Assembly: GCF_000426865.1 (NCBI RefSeq)
Contig: NZ_AUGE01000016.1
Span: 33,307 to 97,306, forward strand
DNA length: 64,000 bases
Direction of reading: 5' to 3'
Source: Citrifermentans bremense R1
GTDB lineage: Bacteria > Desulfobacterota > Desulfuromonadia > Geobacterales > Geobacteraceae
The notes beneath the pieces were generated by a model. It was given only the letters and a program-made list of their open reading frames with translations, did no database searches and was not told where the DNA came from. Shown here one piece after another: positions 43,700 through 54,863 of the stretch; positions within the stretch are counted from its first letter, which is position 1; each line of letters starts with the position of its first letter. The translations under genes were made by a program, and so were the position numbers.

Positions 43700-46600
43700 A
43701 TGAAAACAATCGGCTTACCTAAGAAGCAAGGGATGTACGATCCCCAGTTCGAGCACGACGCCTGCGGCGTCGGCTTTGTCACCCACATCAAGGGGAAAAA
43801 ATCCCACGAGATCGTGCAGCAGGCGATAACCGTCCTGGCGAACCTCGACCACCGCGGCGCGGTCGGCAGCGAGCACAACACCGGCGACGGCGCCGGCATC
43901 CTGATTCAGATGCCCGACGCTTTCTTCCGCAAGGTATGCCCCGAGGCCGGCATCGAACTGCCGGGGCCGGGCGAATACGGCGTGGGCATGCTCTTCACCT
44001 CGCCCGAAGCTACCGAACGCAGCGCCGCGAAGCACCTGTTCCAGCGCATCGTTGCGGAGGAAGGGATGGAAATGATCGGCCGGCGCGTCGTGCCGACCGA
44101 CAACTCCTTGCTTGGCGATACCGCCAAGGCCGGCGAGCCGCTGGTACGTCAGATTTTCTTCAAGCGCAACGCCGCCTGCCCCGACGAGGATGCCTTCAAC
44201 CGCAAGCTCTATGTCGTGAAGCAGCGCGCCCTGCATGAGATACGCGACAATGGGGTCGATCCCTTCTGGTACTTCTCCAGCATGTCGACCCGCACCATAG
44301 TTTACAAGGGTATGCTGATGCCGGCCCAGCTGGACCAGTACTACCCCGACCTGCGCGACGAAGCGGTGCAGACCGCCATCGCCGTGGTCCATTCCCGTTT
44401 CTCCACCAACACCTTCCCGAGCTGGGACCGTGCGCATCCGTACCACATGCTGGCCCACAACGGCGAGATCAACACCCTGCGCGGCAACGTCAACTGGATG
44501 CACGCCAGGCAGTCGATGTTCAGTTCCGACCTCTTCGGCGAGGACATGAAAAAGCTCCTGCCGGTTATCGACGCCAACGGTTCCGACTCCGCCATGTTCG
44601 ACAACTGCCTTGAGCTCTTGGTGCAGTCCGGCCGCTCGCTCCCCCACGCCATGATGATGATGGTGCCGGAGCCGTGGGAAAACCACGAAACCATGAACAA
44701 GGAGAAGCGGGCCTTCTACGAGTACCACTCCTGCCTGATGGAGCCTTGGGACGGCCCCGCCGCCCTCACCTTCACCGATGGCCGGACCATCGGCGCAGTC
44801 CTCGACCGCAACGGCCTGCGCCCCTGCCGCTACTATCTGACCGACGACGACCTGGTGGTGATGGCGTCCGAGGCCGGCGTGCTGCAGGTGCCGCCCGAAA
44901 AGATCATCAAGAAGGGACGGCTGCAGCCGGGCAAGATGTTCCTGGTGGACACCGTTCAGGGGCGCATCATCCCCGACGAGGAGGTTAAGGGGGAACTGGC
45001 CTCGGCCAAGCCTTACGCCGACTGGGTCAAGGTGAACCACCACCTGCTGCAGGACATCCCGAAGACCACCAAGGCGCCCTTCGTCGAGCATTCGCCGCTT
45101 TTGCAGCGGCAGAAATCCTTCGGCTACACCTTCGAGGACCAGCAGACCATCATCGGCCCGATGGCCACCGACGGCATCCAGCCGCTCGGCTCCATGGGAA
45201 CCGACACCCCGCTGGCGGTCCTCTCGGAGAAGCCCCAGCTTCTGTACAACTACTTCAAGCAGCTCTTCGCCCAGGTGACCAACCCGCCGATCGACCCGAT
45301 CCGCGAGGAGATCATCACCGCGACGGCGGTCCGCATCGGCTCCGAATCGAACCTTTTGAAGCCCACTTCCTCGAGCGCCCGGGTCATCCGCCTGGAGCAC
45401 CCGATCATCAGCAACGAGGAGTTCGAGAAGCTCAGGAACCTGGACCGCCCCGGCTTCAAGAGCACCACCCTTTCGCTTTTGTTCAAGGCTGCCGACGGCG
45501 CCGAAGGGATGGAAAAGGCGCTTGAGAGCCTGTTCAACACCGCCGTCCACGCGATCGAGACCGGCACCACCATCCTGATCCTGTCCGACCGCGGCGTCAG
45601 CGAGGAGTATGCCGCCCTGCCGGCCCTGTTGGCCGTAGCCGGCCTGCACCACCACCTGATCCGGACCGCCACCCGCACCCACGCCTCCATCGTGCTGGAG
45701 TCGGGCGAACCGCGCGAGGTGCACCATTTCGCGGTGCTCTTGGGGTACGGCGTCACCGCCATCAACCCCTACCTCGCCTTCGAGTCCATCGACGATATGA
45801 TACAGCAGGGGATGCTTCCCGGGCTCGACTACAAGACCGGGGTCAAGAACTTCATCAAGGCTTCGATCAAGGGAATCGTCAAGACCATGGCCAAGATGGG
45901 GATATCCACCATCCAGAGCTACCGCGGCGCCCAGGTTTGCGAAGCGGTCGGCCTGCACGACTCGGTCATCGAGAAGTACTTCACCTGGACCCCCTCCCGC
46001 ATCGGCGGCATCGACCTGGAAGGGATCGCCCAGGAACTTTTGAACCGCCACCGCAAGGCGTATCCTCACCGGGTCGCAGCCGAGCCGTCGCTTGATCCCG
46101 GCGGGCAGTACCAATGGCGCCAGGAGGGGGAAGAGCACCTTTTCAACCCGCTCACCATCCAGTCGCTGCAGAAGGCGAGCAAGACCGGCGATTACCAGGA
46201 GTTCAAGGTCTTCTCCAAGCTGATCGACGACCAGAACGAGCGCATCTACACCCTGCGCGGGCTCTTGGACTTCAACACCGAGATCAGGATCCCGGTCCCC
46301 TTGGAAGAAGTAGAGCCGGTCGAAGAGATCATGAAGCGGTTCAAGACCGGGGCCATGTCCTACGGCTCCATCAGCCAGGAGGCCCACGAGGCCTTAGCCA
46401 TCGCCATGAACCGGATCGGCGGCCGCTCCAACACCGGCGAAGGTGGCGAGGACCCGGAACGCTTCACCTGGACCAACGACCAGGGTGATTCCAAGAACAG
46501 CGCCATCAAGCAGGTCGCTTCCGGCCGTTTCGGCGTGACCAGCAACTACCTGACCAACGCCTCCGAGCTGCAGATCAAGCTGGCGCAGGGTGCTAAGCCG

Positions 46601-48283
46601 GGCGAAGGGGGCGAGCTGCCGGGTAGCAAGGTCTACCCCTGGGTCGCTAAGACCCGGCACACCACCCCGGGCGTAGGCCTCGTATCGCCCCCGCCGCACC
46701 ACGACATCTACTCCATCGAGGACCTGGCGGAGCTGATCCATGACCTGAAGAACGCCAACCGCCGCGCCCGGATCAGCGTCAAGCTGGTCTCCGAGGTGGG
46801 CGTCGGCACCATCGCGGCCGGCGTTGCCAAGGCACACGCCGACGTCGTCCTGATCTCCGGTTACGACGGCGGCACCGGCGCGTCGCCGCTCTCCAGCATC
46901 AAGCATGCGGGACTCCCCTGGGAACTCGGGCTCGCGGAAACCCACCAGACCCTGGTCCTCAACAACCTGAGGAGCAGGATCATCGTTGAGGTCGACGGCC
47001 AGCTGAAGACCGGCCGCGACGTGGCCATCGCGGCGCTCCTCGGTGCCGAGGAGTTCGGCTTCGCCACTGCGCCGCTGGTAACCCTTGGCTGCGTCATGAT
47101 GCGCGTCTGCCACAGCAACACCTGCCCGACAGGCGTCGCCACCCAGGATCCGGTCTTGAGGGCCAAGTTCGCCGGCAAGCCTGAGTACGTCGTCAACTAC
47201 ATGCGCTTCGTCGCGCAGGAAGTGCGGGAGATCATGGCCGAACTCGGCTTCCGCAACTTCAACGACATGGTGGGTCGCGCCAACCGCCTCGAGCCCAAGC
47301 GCGCCGTCGCGCACTGGAAGGCCCAGGGGCTCGATTTCAGCAAGATACTGTACCAGCCGCAGATGGCGATCAAGGGGAGCCGCTACTGCACCGAGTCCCA
47401 GGACCACGGGCTGGAGAAATCCATCGACTACACCAAGCTCCTTGATATCTGCAAGCCGGCCCTGGATAAGAAGGAAAAGGTCCGCGCGGAACTCCCCATC
47501 ACCAACGTGGACCGGGTAGTTGGTACCATCGTCGGCAACGAAGTCACCCGCGCCTATGGTGCTGAGGGGCTCCCCGGCGACACCATCAGGCTCAAGTTCC
47601 ACGGCTCGGCCGGCCAGAGCTTCGGCGCCTTCATCCCGAAAGGGATGACCCTGGAGCTCTCCGGAGACGTCAACGACTACCTGGGCAAAGGTTTGAGTGG
47701 CGGCACCATCGCGGTCTACCCTCCCGCCGGCTCCAAGTTCAAGGCCGAGGAGAACATCATCGCCGGCAACGTCGCCTTGTACGGAGCCACCAGCGGCACC
47801 GCCTACTTAAGCGGGATCGCGGGAGAGCGCTTCTGCGTCCGCAACTCCGGCGTCAACGCGGTGGTGGAAGGTGTCGGCGATCATGGCTGCGAGTACATGA
47901 CCGGCGGCATAGTGGTGGTGCTCGGTGAAACCGGGAGGAACTTCGCCGCCGGTATGAGCGGCGGCATCGCCTATGTCCTGGATGAGACTGGGCAGTTCAA
48001 GGACCACTGCAACACCGACATGGCGGACCTGGAACAGTTGGACGAGCAGGACCAGGAGACGGTCCGGGAGATGATCGAGCGGCACATGGAGATGACAGGC
48101 AGCAGCCGGGCCGCCGCTATCCTCGAAGACTGGCGCAGCTTTGCACGTAAATTCGTCAAGGTCATGCCGAGGGACTACAAGCGGGTACTCCAGGCGCTCG
48201 CCCGGGCGAAAGCCGCCGGTTTGAGCGGCGACGAAGCCCTGGCAGCGGCATTCGAAGAGAATGCCGGCGCGGCCGCACACTAA
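43700..48283 (+). CDS. gltB: Glutamate synthase (NADPH) large subunit
   Basis: 1527 aa from ATG 43700 (AAAGG upstream). The N-terminal class II glutamine amidotransferase domain has its nucleophile as Cys22 in HDACGVGF, which implies removal of a 21-residue propeptide. The central domain and the FMN/3Fe-4S synthase domain follow, with [32 protein letters not shown] and the cluster cysteines in [17 protein letters not shown]. The C-terminal GXGXG beta-helix domain ([25 protein letters not shown]) ends the protein. It makes two glutamates from glutamine and 2-oxoglutarate. A sigma54 promoter lies upstream and gltD follows. Confidence 0.97.
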   Translation: MKTIGLPKKQGMYDPQFEHDACGVGFVTHIKGKKSHEIVQQAITVLANLDHRGAVGSEHNTGDGAGILIQMPDAFFRKVCPEAGIELPGPGEYGVGMLFTSPEATERSAAKHLFQRIVAEEGMEMIGRRVVPTDNSLLGDTAKAGEPLVRQIFFKRNAACPDEDAFNRKLYVVKQRALHEIRDNGVDPFWYFSSMSTRTIVYKGMLMPAQLDQYYPDLRDEAVQTAIAVVHSRFSTNTFPSWDRAHPYHMLAHNGEINTLRGNVNWMHARQSMFSSDLFGEDMKKLLPVIDANGSDSAMFDNCLELLVQSGRSLPHAMMMMVPEPWENHETMNKEKRAFYEYHSCLMEPWDGPAALTFTDGRTIGAVLDRNGLRPCRYYLTDDDLVVMASEAGVLQVPPEKIIKKGRLQPGKMFLVDTVQGRIIPDEEVKGELASAKPYADWVKVNHHLLQDIPKTTKAPFVEHSPLLQRQKSFGYTFEDQQTIIGPMATDGIQPLGSMGTDTPLAVLSEKPQLLYNYFKQLFAQVTNPPIDPIREEIITATAVRIGSESNLLKPTSSSARVIRLEHPIISNEEFEKLRNLDRPGFKSTTLSLLFKAADGAEGMEKALESLFNTAVHAIETGTTILILSDRGVSEEYAALPALLAVAGLHHHLIRTATRTHASIVLESGEPREVHHFAVLLGYGVTAINPYLAFESIDDMIQQGMLPGLDYKTGVKNFIKASIKGIVKTMAKMGISTIQSYRGAQVCEAVGLHDSVIEKYFTWTPSRIGGIDLEGIAQELLNRHRKAYPHRVAAEPSLDPGGQYQWRQEGEEHLFNPLTIQSLQKASKTGDYQEFKVFSKLIDDQNERIYTLRGLLDFNTEIRIPVPLEEVEPVEEIMKRFKTGAMSYGSISQEAHEALAIAMNRIGGRSNTGEGGEDPERFTWTNDQGDSKNSAIKQVASGRFGVTSNYLTNASELQIKLAQGAKPGEGGELPGSKVYPWVAKTRHTTPGVGLVSPPPHHDIYSIEDLAELIHDLKNANRRARISVKLVSEVGVGTIAAGVAKAHADVVLISGYDGGTGASPLSSIKHAGLPWELGLAETHQTLVLNNLRSRIIVEVDGQLKTGRDVAIAALLGAEEFGFATAPLVTLGCVMMRVCHSNTCPTGVATQDPVLRAKFAGKPEYVVNYMRFVAQEVREIMAELGFRNFNDMVGRANRLEPKRAVAHWKAQGLDFSKILYQPQMAIKGSRYCTESQDHGLEKSIDYTKLLDICKPALDKKEKVRAELPITNVDRVVGTIVGNEVTRAYGAEGLPGDTIRLKFHGSAGQSFGAFIPKGMTLELSGDVNDYLGKGLSGGTIAVYPPAGSKFKAEENIIAGNVALYGATSGTAYLSGIAGERFCVRNSGVNAVVEGVGDHGCEYMTGGIVVVLGETGRNFAAGMSGGIAYVLDETGQFKDHCNTDMADLEQLDEQDQETVREMIERHMEMTGSSRAAAILEDWRSFARKFVKVMPRDYKRVLQALARAKAAGLSGDEALAAAFEENAGAAAH

Positions 48284-48317
48284 ACTAACGAGCAAATCTT
48301 GAGAATAGGATAGAGCT

Positions 48318-49799
48318 ATGGGAAAACCAACCGGATTCATGGAATATCTTCGCGAACTCCCGTCCGACCGCGAACCGCTGGAGCGGCTCAAAGACTGGGA
48401 CGAGTTCCACCTGCACCTGCCGGAGGAGAAGCTCCGCACCCAGGGCGCTCGTTGCATGGACTGCGGCATTCCGTTCTGCCACACCGGGAAGCTGGTGAGC
48501 GGCATGGCCTGCGGCTGCCCGGTCAACAACCTGATCCCCGAGTTCAACGACCTGGTCTACCGCGGGCTTTGGAAGCAGGCGTACGACAGGCTCTCGCGAA
48601 CCAACAACTTCCCCGAGTTCACCGGCCGGGTCTGCCCCGCCCCGTGCGAGGGATCGTGCACGCTGGGTGCCAGCGAGCCTGCGGTCACCATAAAGAACAT
48701 CGAGGTGAGCATCATCGAGCGCGCCTGGGACGAAGGGTGGGTCACCCCTACCCTGCCGCAGGTCCGTACCGGCAAGAAGGTGGCGGTGGTGGGCTCCGGC
48801 CCCGCAGGGCTTTCCGCGGCCGAGCAGCTCAACAAGGCCGGGCACCAGGTGACCGTGTTCGAACGTGCGCCCCTTCCGGGGGGGCTTTTGATGTACGGCA
48901 TCCCCAACATGAAGCTGGACAAGCAAAACGTGGTCCTGCGCCGCATCCGGCTCATGGAGCAGGAGCAGATCACCTTTGTCTGCAACACCAGCATCGGCGG
49001 GGCCGATTACCCGGTCGAGAAGCTCAAGAGCGAGTTCGACGCCGTGGTCATGGCGACCGGCGCCACCCTCCCCCGCGACCTAAACATCGAGGGGCGCTCG
49101 CTTCAGGGTATCCGCTTCGCCATGGATTTCCTGACCGCCAACACAAAGGCGGTGCTGGAAAAAGGGAGCGAGTTCATCTCGGCGCAAGGGAAAGACGTGA
49201 TCATCATCGGCGGCGGCGACACCGGCACCGACTGCGTGGCCACCTCGCTGCGCCATGGCTGCAACTCCGTTACCCAGCTGGAAATCATGCCCCGTTCCCC
49301 CGACACCCGCGCCGACGACAACAGCTGGCCGGAATGGCCCAAGACCCACAAGGTCGATTACGGGCAGGAGGAGGCTGCGGCGAAATTCGGTGCCGACCCG
49401 CGCGTTTTCCTCACCACCGCGACCAAGTTCGAAGGGGATGCGGAGGGCAAGGTGAAGGCGGTACACACGGTCCAGGTGAAATGGGAGAAGAACGCCCAGG
49501 GCCAGTTCGTCCCCACCCCGGTGCCGGGGACCGAAGTGGTCCGGCCGGCAAGCCTCGTGCTTTTGGCTATGGGCTTTCTGGGACCCGAGCAGGAACTGCC
49601 GGCGGCACTGGGACTTGAGCGTGACGGCCGCAGCAACATCAAGGCCGACTACGGCCGCTACGCTACCAACATCCCCGGCGTGTTCGCAGCCGGCGACTGC
49701 CGCCGCGGCCAGAGCCTAGTGGTCTGGGCCTTCAACGAAGGACGCGGGGCAGCGCGCGAATGCGACCGCTTCCTGATGGGAGAGACCGAACTCCCCTAA
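48318..49799 (+). CDS. gltD: Glutamate synthase (NADPH) small subunit
   Basis: 493 aa. N-terminal Fe-S domain with [23 protein letters not shown] and [12 protein letters not shown]-binding [22 protein letters not shown]-binding [22 protein letters not shown]-terminal FAD site [23 protein letters not shown]. It takes electrons from NADPH to the large subunit. It starts 34 bp after gltB and is followed by a terminator at 49854-49887. Confidence 0.97.
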   Translation: MGKPTGFMEYLRELPSDREPLERLKDWDEFHLHLPEEKLRTQGARCMDCGIPFCHTGKLVSGMACGCPVNNLIPEFNDLVYRGLWKQAYDRLSRTNNFPEFTGRVCPAPCEGSCTLGASEPAVTIKNIEVSIIERAWDEGWVTPTLPQVRTGKKVAVVGSGPAGLSAAEQLNKAGHQVTVFERAPLPGGLLMYGIPNMKLDKQNVVLRRIRLMEQEQITFVCNTSIGGADYPVEKLKSEFDAVVMATGATLPRDLNIEGRSLQGIRFAMDFLTANTKAVLEKGSEFISAQGKDVIIIGGGDTGTDCVATSLRHGCNSVTQLEIMPRSPDTRADDNSWPEWPKTHKVDYGQEEAAAKFGADPRVFLTTATKFEGDAEGKVKAVHTVQVKWEKNAQGQFVPTPVPGTEVVRPASLVLLAMGFLGPEQELPAALGLERDGRSNIKADYGRYATNIPGVFAAGDCRRGQSLVVWAFNEGRGAARECDRFLMGETELP

Positions 49800-49853
49800 A
49801 GCTGCCGAGCACCTGTCGGCACGCAGCAAAGCTTGTGACTTCAAGCAACCAAT

Positions 49854-49887
49854 AAAGGCACCCGGCTATTCGGCGGGTGCCTTTTCT
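49854..49887 (+). terminator. Intrinsic terminator after gltD
   Basis: AAAGGCACCCG pairs with CGGGTGCCTTT across a ~9-nt loop and is followed by TTTTCTT. Confidence 0.88.
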
Positions 49888-49910
49888 TATGCCCTTACCA
49901 CTCATCGTTT

Positions 49911-50135
49911 ATCAAATCCTGCGCCTGATTTGACAAATCCTTCCCACAATTCGTCAAATCTCCTCCCCATCTCCGCGAATCAGCCCTCAATCTAATGAAC
50001 TTTTGGAGCAAATCGACTAATTCCGCTCCGGATTCAGCGGATTCTCTTACAAATCCGATCAATCGGGCTGCCAATTCGACGAAACCGACACGCAATTCGT
50101 AAGATCAGGCCTCAAATCTTCTAAATCGGCACGTG
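49911..50135. repeat. Degenerate tandem repeat, ~10 units of 20-22 bp
   Basis: Units begin AAATC, AATTC or GATTC every 20-22 bp (for example AATTCGTCAAATCTCCTCCCC, AAATCGACTAATTCCGCTCCG split after 20, and AATTCGACGAAACCGACACG). Most units have a second AAATC/AATC-like half about 9 nt in. Translated on the minus strand the 21-bp period gives a heptad pattern of Leu/Val and charged residues. Confidence 0.65.
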
Positions 50136-50251
50136 CCCGGCACTTTTTTCATTAGTTCAGCACAGCCTGAGGAGGGGGGGGAAGAGCTTAAGGGGGGCTT
50201 TCGAGGGGTTCCCAGATGGAATGCTTCCACCTGGGAACCGTTGAGGCAGGA

Positions 50252-50866
50252 TCAAACCGACCTGAGAGTGATGTAATTCGACCAAGGGCCCAGTTCATTG
50301 TGGCGCATAGCCCTGATTCGGAACCAATACTTCGTGCCGGGAATAAGCCCCTTTACCACAATACCGGTACAGTTCGGTGCTGCGGCCAGAAGGGTCCAGT
50401 TCTCCTCCAGGTTCGGGTCCCCCATGCACCCCCATATCTCGAACATCTTGGCACCCTTGACCGAGGAGACCGTTCCCATCATTTCTCCGTCCCTGGAACC
50501 GTACTTCAGCTTGAAGTTTTCCGGTTTGGCCAAGCGCGACTTGACAGCGCTGGTCTTCGTCGCTACAGGTCCCAGCCCAAGTTTCTCCGGCACGGTCGGG
50601 TCTTGGGTAGAGCCCAACTTTGCGAGCCCCAGCAACAGGAGATGCTGGCGGTTCAATTCCTTGCGATCCGCCTCGCAGGCGGCGACTTTTTCGGGGTCGC
50701 CTTGCAGGGAACCGTTCAGACTTTCGATGAAGCGGTCACGTGCCTGCCTGTAGACAGTAGGAGTCGTCAACAGTGACAACAAGTAAGCGTGCACCTCATC
50801 AGTGTACGAACGCGACACCGGTGCAGTCTTGGGGACCATCTCGGCGTTGGACACCTTTACTGGCAT
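50252..50866 (-). CDS. Fibronectin type III domain protein
   Basis: 204 aa. The N-terminal half is helical (SYTDEVHAYLLSLLTTPTVYRQARDRFIESLNGSLQGDPEKVAACEADRKEL). The C-terminal ~95 residues form an FN3 domain ending VKGLIPGTKYWFRIRAMRHNELGPWSNYITLRSV. No signal peptide is evident. GGGAGG precedes the ATG. Similar small FN3 proteins occur in Geobacter; function unknown. Confidence 0.78.
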   Translation of the reverse strand: MPVKVSNAEMVPKTAPVSRSYTDEVHAYLLSLLTTPTVYRQARDRFIESLNGSLQGDPEKVAACEADRKELNRQHLLLLGLAKLGSTQDPTVPEKLGLGPVATKTSAVKSRLAKPENFKLKYGSRDGEMMGTVSSVKGAKMFEIWGCMGDPNLEENWTLLAAAPNCTGIVVKGLIPGTKYWFRIRAMRHNELGPWSNYITLRSV

Positions 50867-51134
50867 AGGACCTCCCGTTTCCGATGATGTGAATTATTTA
50901 ATGGAACATGCTACACCATTACCCGCTGTCCACAACATGCATAGATATTTTTTTATTCACCGACCACACTCACCTCCCCACCCCCGGCCGATGACGTCAA
51001 GGTAGCCGGGCCCGTACGCTCGGGCGCGAAGCGGTAAAAGGACGCTATTGCAATTTTTTCATTTCTTTTTGGGCCGAAATAATGTACTAACATAACCCGC
51101 TTTTAATTACGTTTATTTAAGGAGCTATCGCTTA

Positions 51135-54100
51135 ATGGCAAAGGGAACATACATGCACTTGTGGGCATCCTTCGCGATCCTCTCCCTATCAATCCTGTCC
51201 AATCCTCTGGAATCACATGCTCAGCAAAGTCAGTACCCGCTCTCATGCGACGAGTGCCACCGGATGCCCCCTCTTGACAGTCCGTACCGCAACCCGGATA
51301 CCGGCGGCTTCACGGGAAACCACGAGAGCCATAACCCTCCGTCCATTGCCTCGAAGCAATCCTGCGAGAAATGTCACGCCGGGAGCGGGAGCTTCCTTTC
51401 CTCCCATCGAAATGGATTCATCAACATGACGAGCAACATCAACAGCTCCGCCCATCCCTTGCGTTCCGTCTATAACAAGCCGAGGTTTTTCAACCAGACG
51501 ACACTGCCCACGTTGCGGACCTGCTCCAACGTCAACTGTCACTTCGAAACCGCAACTCCTGCCTGGGGCAGCGCCGCATATTCTTCGCCCAGCGACTGCG
51601 ACAAGTGCCACCAAGCGGCGCCAAGTGACGGGAATCACCCTGTAGGCGCCCAAAAGCACGCCCAGTACTATGGCACTACCACGTCCTCTTGCGCAAAATG
51701 CCATCCCGACCACACCGGCGAACCGGCACCCTTTGGCCATGCCACGAGTGCGGGAACCCGGGCTTTGAGCATAAGATTTGCCGCCCTTCCCAATAACGGC
51801 TTCGGCCTCTACACCGGAAACGTCAGCTATCCGTACTATCTCCCCAGCAAAAACGCCGCGCGCAGCGGGACGTGCAGAAACACCTACTGCCACAGCCCCG
51901 GCACCAAGCCCGCCGGCAGCTCCGCGGATCCCAACAAGAGCGCAGCCTGGGGTGGAACTCTGGACTGTACCGGTTGCCACAAGGGGGCGGTTTCCGGTGA
52001 CTACATGAATACCGGAAGCCATTACGCGCACGTCTACGGAGACGGAAGCAGCTCCTCGCAAATAGCATGCGTGAAGTGTCATGCCGCGACCGCCGCGGCC
52101 AATATGGCTATTTCGGACCGGTTGCGGCACGTAAACGGCCAGGTGGAGGTGGCATTCGACAGCAGTTCCAACCCGGCCGGCGGCAACTACAACGGCACTC
52201 CTGCAACGCCCTTGTCCCCTTCGGTCAAAACACCCGGATCCAACTATGCGGTGTGCCAGAACCTCTACTGCCATGGAAGCAATCCCGTCACCTGGGGGGG
52301 GACGGTCAACTGCCAGGACTGCCACGGCGGCGGCAGCGACGCGGACAACTTCGGCGGCACCTTCTGGAGCGACGGCACGACCGGGAAGATCAAAACTGCC
52401 GGCGAGTGGGATGGCACCGGTCACGGCAGGGCCAGCGGCACCTATCCTTCGGGAACTGCCGCAGCGAACTTCGGGGTGGAAGCAAAACGGTGCGAATATT
52501 GCCACGATGCGGGCGTCGGGCATGCCCAGGCCTCCAACGCCTTCCGGCTGAGGAATTACTCCACTGCCGCCTGGGGACGCAACGCTGTCTGTCAGAACTG
52601 CCATGGAGCCGGCTCGGCGGGCGTTACGATCGGATCGCACGTGAAGAACTCTTCGCGCAAGGTCGGCTCCGACCACTACGGGGCTAAACACAGCAGCACC
52701 AAAAACGGCGGACAGTTCTGCTGGGACTGCCACGACGGCCACGGCGACACCAACGCCTACATGATCCACAACAGTGTCGCCAGCACCTCCGATCGAACCA
52801 CCGGAGCGCCGGCGACCACCGCCGCAACCTCTTTCACCGCGTTTGCCACCGGCACCGATTATGCCCGCGGCGCCGCGCCCTATAACGGCATCTGCCAGGT
52901 TTGCCACGACTCGACCGTCAAACACTACACCGCCACAAGCGGCGACAGCCACAACCCGGGCACACGCTGCACGAGCTGTCATACCCATACCGGCCCGAAT
53001 AGCAGCAACGCCTTCCCAGGGAGCGAGTCGGCCGGCGGGGCCCCCTGCCTTGGCTGCCACGCGACGGGATTCGCCAACATGCAAAGTAACGCGAGCTATC
53101 ACCACTACATGCAGAACGACGCCGCAACCTACTCCAGCAGCGCTGCTCCCACCGCCACGGACACGAACCGGCGCTGTCTCATGTGCCACGTGGATCACAA
53201 CATATTCCGCCCCGACATGAATGCAGGCGGCGCCCGCGCAAAGAACCTGCGCACAGGGGCAATCGATGCCGTAACGCCCGGCGCCGGCTTCACCAACAGC
53301 GATTTCAACAATGACCTCGCCTCCGGCGGTGTCTGCGTAAGCTGCCATACGAACCAGCAGACCAAAAACAGCACCAACCGTAAAGGGAACGGCACAACCG
53401 TCACGCCTCGGATGACCAAGAGCGAATATGCCGTGTCGGCCCACAACTACGTCGTCGCAGGGGGAGCGTTCAGCGACGCCTCCAGGGTCAACGCTAACTG
53501 CATCAAGTGCCATAACGCCCAAAACGGCGAAACTTCGTTGAAAGGCAATTTCGGCAACCACGACGGCACTGCCAGCTCCATCCTCGGCGCTCTGGGGGGC
53601 ACCCTCACCGACCCGTACGAGGCAGGGCTTTGCTACCGCTGTCACAGCAATTCAACCGACGCAATAGGCGGAACGAAGAAAACCGCCAATGCTAGGGACT
53701 GGTACGGCGCCGTCACCACCATGTCCTCCCGCGCCACCGCGATATTCCAGAGTTTCCAGAAGGCCAACAAGCATCAGGTCGATCTTCCGGCCTACAACGG
53801 GAAGCACAAACCGAATGCGGTGGATGAATCGAGAGCGTACCTTTCCAACGCCGCCAACAAACACGTGGACTGCAGCGACTGCCACAACCCGCACACCGCG
53901 ACCGCCGCCAATCCGACCAAAGGGGCCATGGGGGCCAATCCCACCAACAGCACCGGCAACTGGAGCGCGCCGACCGCTTGGGCCGACGTCAGCGTGGCCG
54001 GAGGGGACGACGAATATAAGATCTGCTTCCGCTGCCACAGCGGATACAACACGGGGCTCTCCTCCTGGAACAGCGCCTGGACCGATCTCGGGAAGGAATT

Positions 54101-54725
54101 CAGCACCGGCAACAAGTCGTATCACTGGATCGAAGGGGACCGCGGCGCGGCCAAAGCCGACACCACCTACGGCAACTTCAACAAGACCTATATCTACAAG
54201 ATGATGCCGCGCTACAACGGCTTTACCGATGCCCAGTTGCGTACGGTAAAAATGCGCTGCTCCGACTGCCACGGCTCCGACAACGCGGAGAACAACCCGA
54301 ACGGGCCGCACGGTTCCTCCTACGCCAGGATGCTCAAGGTGCCGGCGGGGAGCCCCTACACGACGTGGAACAGCACGTCCCGGGTCGGCGGCGCGAACGT
54401 ATGGTGCTTCAACTGTCACCTCCCTGCCTTCACCAACAGCGGGTTCAGCGGGTCAGACGGTTCGTTGCACACCTCCAAGCACAGCGGTAGCAAAGGCACG
54501 TGCATGGACTGCCATATAAAGGTTCCCCATGGCTGGCAGATACCCCACCTGCTCAAGCCGTACAACATGCCTGCCAACTATCCGGCGGAGAACGCGGCCT
54601 ATAACGGGGCCGGGACGACCTCCAGATCGGGGATCGACCTCCCGCTGAACAGCACCAACTGGGGCCTCAGCGGCAAATGGACCGAAAACAGCTGCGGTAG
54701 CCACCAAAACTGCAGCGGCAACTAG
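51135..54725 (+). CDS. 25-haem-motif c-type cytochrome with Geobacter CxxxxCH repeats
   Basis: 1196 aa, with a signal peptide ending near residue 30 (SHAQQ). I count 25 haem-attachment motifs: 22 CxxCH (first CDECH, last CMDCH) and three CxxxxCH (CSNVNCH, CRNTYCH, CQNLYCH), each of the latter followed by a CxxCH. That pairing is the Geobacter C4xC...C2xCH domain, here in three copies in the N-terminal 400 residues. Motifs continue to about residue 1150; the last ~45 residues have none. Probably periplasmic or outer-surface electron transfer. It is directly followed by ResB and CcsA-like cytochrome c assembly genes. Confidence 0.95.
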   Translation: MAKGTYMHLWASFAILSLSILSNPLESHAQQSQYPLSCDECHRMPPLDSPYRNPDTGGFTGNHESHNPPSIASKQSCEKCHAGSGSFLSSHRNGFINMTSNINSSAHPLRSVYNKPRFFNQTTLPTLRTCSNVNCHFETATPAWGSAAYSSPSDCDKCHQAAPSDGNHPVGAQKHAQYYGTTTSSCAKCHPDHTGEPAPFGHATSAGTRALSIRFAALPNNGFGLYTGNVSYPYYLPSKNAARSGTCRNTYCHSPGTKPAGSSADPNKSAAWGGTLDCTGCHKGAVSGDYMNTGSHYAHVYGDGSSSSQIACVKCHAATAAANMAISDRLRHVNGQVEVAFDSSSNPAGGNYNGTPATPLSPSVKTPGSNYAVCQNLYCHGSNPVTWGGTVNCQDCHGGGSDADNFGGTFWSDGTTGKIKTAGEWDGTGHGRASGTYPSGTAAANFGVEAKRCEYCHDAGVGHAQASNAFRLRNYSTAAWGRNAVCQNCHGAGSAGVTIGSHVKNSSRKVGSDHYGAKHSSTKNGGQFCWDCHDGHGDTNAYMIHNSVASTSDRTTGAPATTAATSFTAFATGTDYARGAAPYNGICQVCHDSTVKHYTATSGDSHNPGTRCTSCHTHTGPNSSNAFPGSESAGGAPCLGCHATGFANMQSNASYHHYMQNDAATYSSSAAPTATDTNRRCLMCHVDHNIFRPDMNAGGARAKNLRTGAIDAVTPGAGFTNSDFNNDLASGGVCVSCHTNQQTKNSTNRKGNGTTVTPRMTKSEYAVSAHNYVVAGGAFSDASRVNANCIKCHNAQNGETSLKGNFGNHDGTASSILGALGGTLTDPYEAGLCYRCHSNSTDAIGGTKKTANARDWYGAVTTMSSRATAIFQSFQKANKHQVDLPAYNGKHKPNAVDESRAYLSNAANKHVDCSDCHNPHTATAANPTKGAMGANPTNSTGNWSAPTAWADVSVAGGDDEYKICFRCHSGYNTGLSSWNSAWTDLGKEFSTGNKSYHWIEGDRGAAKADTTYGNFNKTYIYKMMPRYNGFTDAQLRTVKMRCSDCHGSDNAENNPNGPHGSSYARMLKVPAGSPYTTWNSTSRVGGANVWCFNCHLPAFTNSGFSGSDGSLHTSKHSGSKGTCMDCHIKVPHGWQIPHLLKPYNMPANYPAENAAYNGAGTTSRSGIDLPLNSTNWGLSGKWTENSCGSHQNCSGN

Positions 54726-54768
54726 TTACCGGAACAAGGTAGCTTTTCCAGGGTCATCGTGTAATTTC

Positions 54769-54796
54769 GGGGAGGGCCGCCGTTTGGCCCCCCTCC
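54769..54796 (+). terminator. G/C-rich hairpin after the cytochrome gene
   Basis: GGGGAGGGCC and GGCCCCCCTCC around a ~7-nt loop, about 45 bp after the stop. There is no T run, so it may be a pause or stability element instead of a full terminator. Confidence 0.4.
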
Positions 54797-54863
54797 TCTT
54801 GCAAGGGGGTTAGGGGGTGGGGGCAGGTGCCATCACGCGAACAGGCCTTTATTCGGAGCAGTC

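Larger units (their letters stand above)
49800..50251. other. 452-bp intergenic region with terminator and degenerate repeat tract
   Basis: Holds the gltD terminator (49854-49887) and the ~21-bp repeat tract (49911-50135), then a G-rich stretch near 50170-50200. No supported gene; a 66-codon minus-strand ORF (49895-50095) is only the translation of the repeats. Confidence 0.6.

Noticed and set aside
49895..50095. 66-codon minus-strand ORF after gltD
   Set aside because: It is simply the reading of the degenerate 21-bp repeats, with no ribosome site and no recognised family; treated as a repeat.
50985..51134. Possible c-di-GMP (GEMM) riboswitch before the cytochrome, as found before several Geobacter cytochrome genes
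   Set aside because: The conserved GEMM core sequences and tetraloop-receptor pattern are not present in the leader.
51243..53645. 800-codon minus-strand ORF antisense to the large cytochrome
   Set aside because: Shadow of the regularly spaced CxxCH coding sequence; Val/Gly/Ala-rich low-complexity product, no start context.
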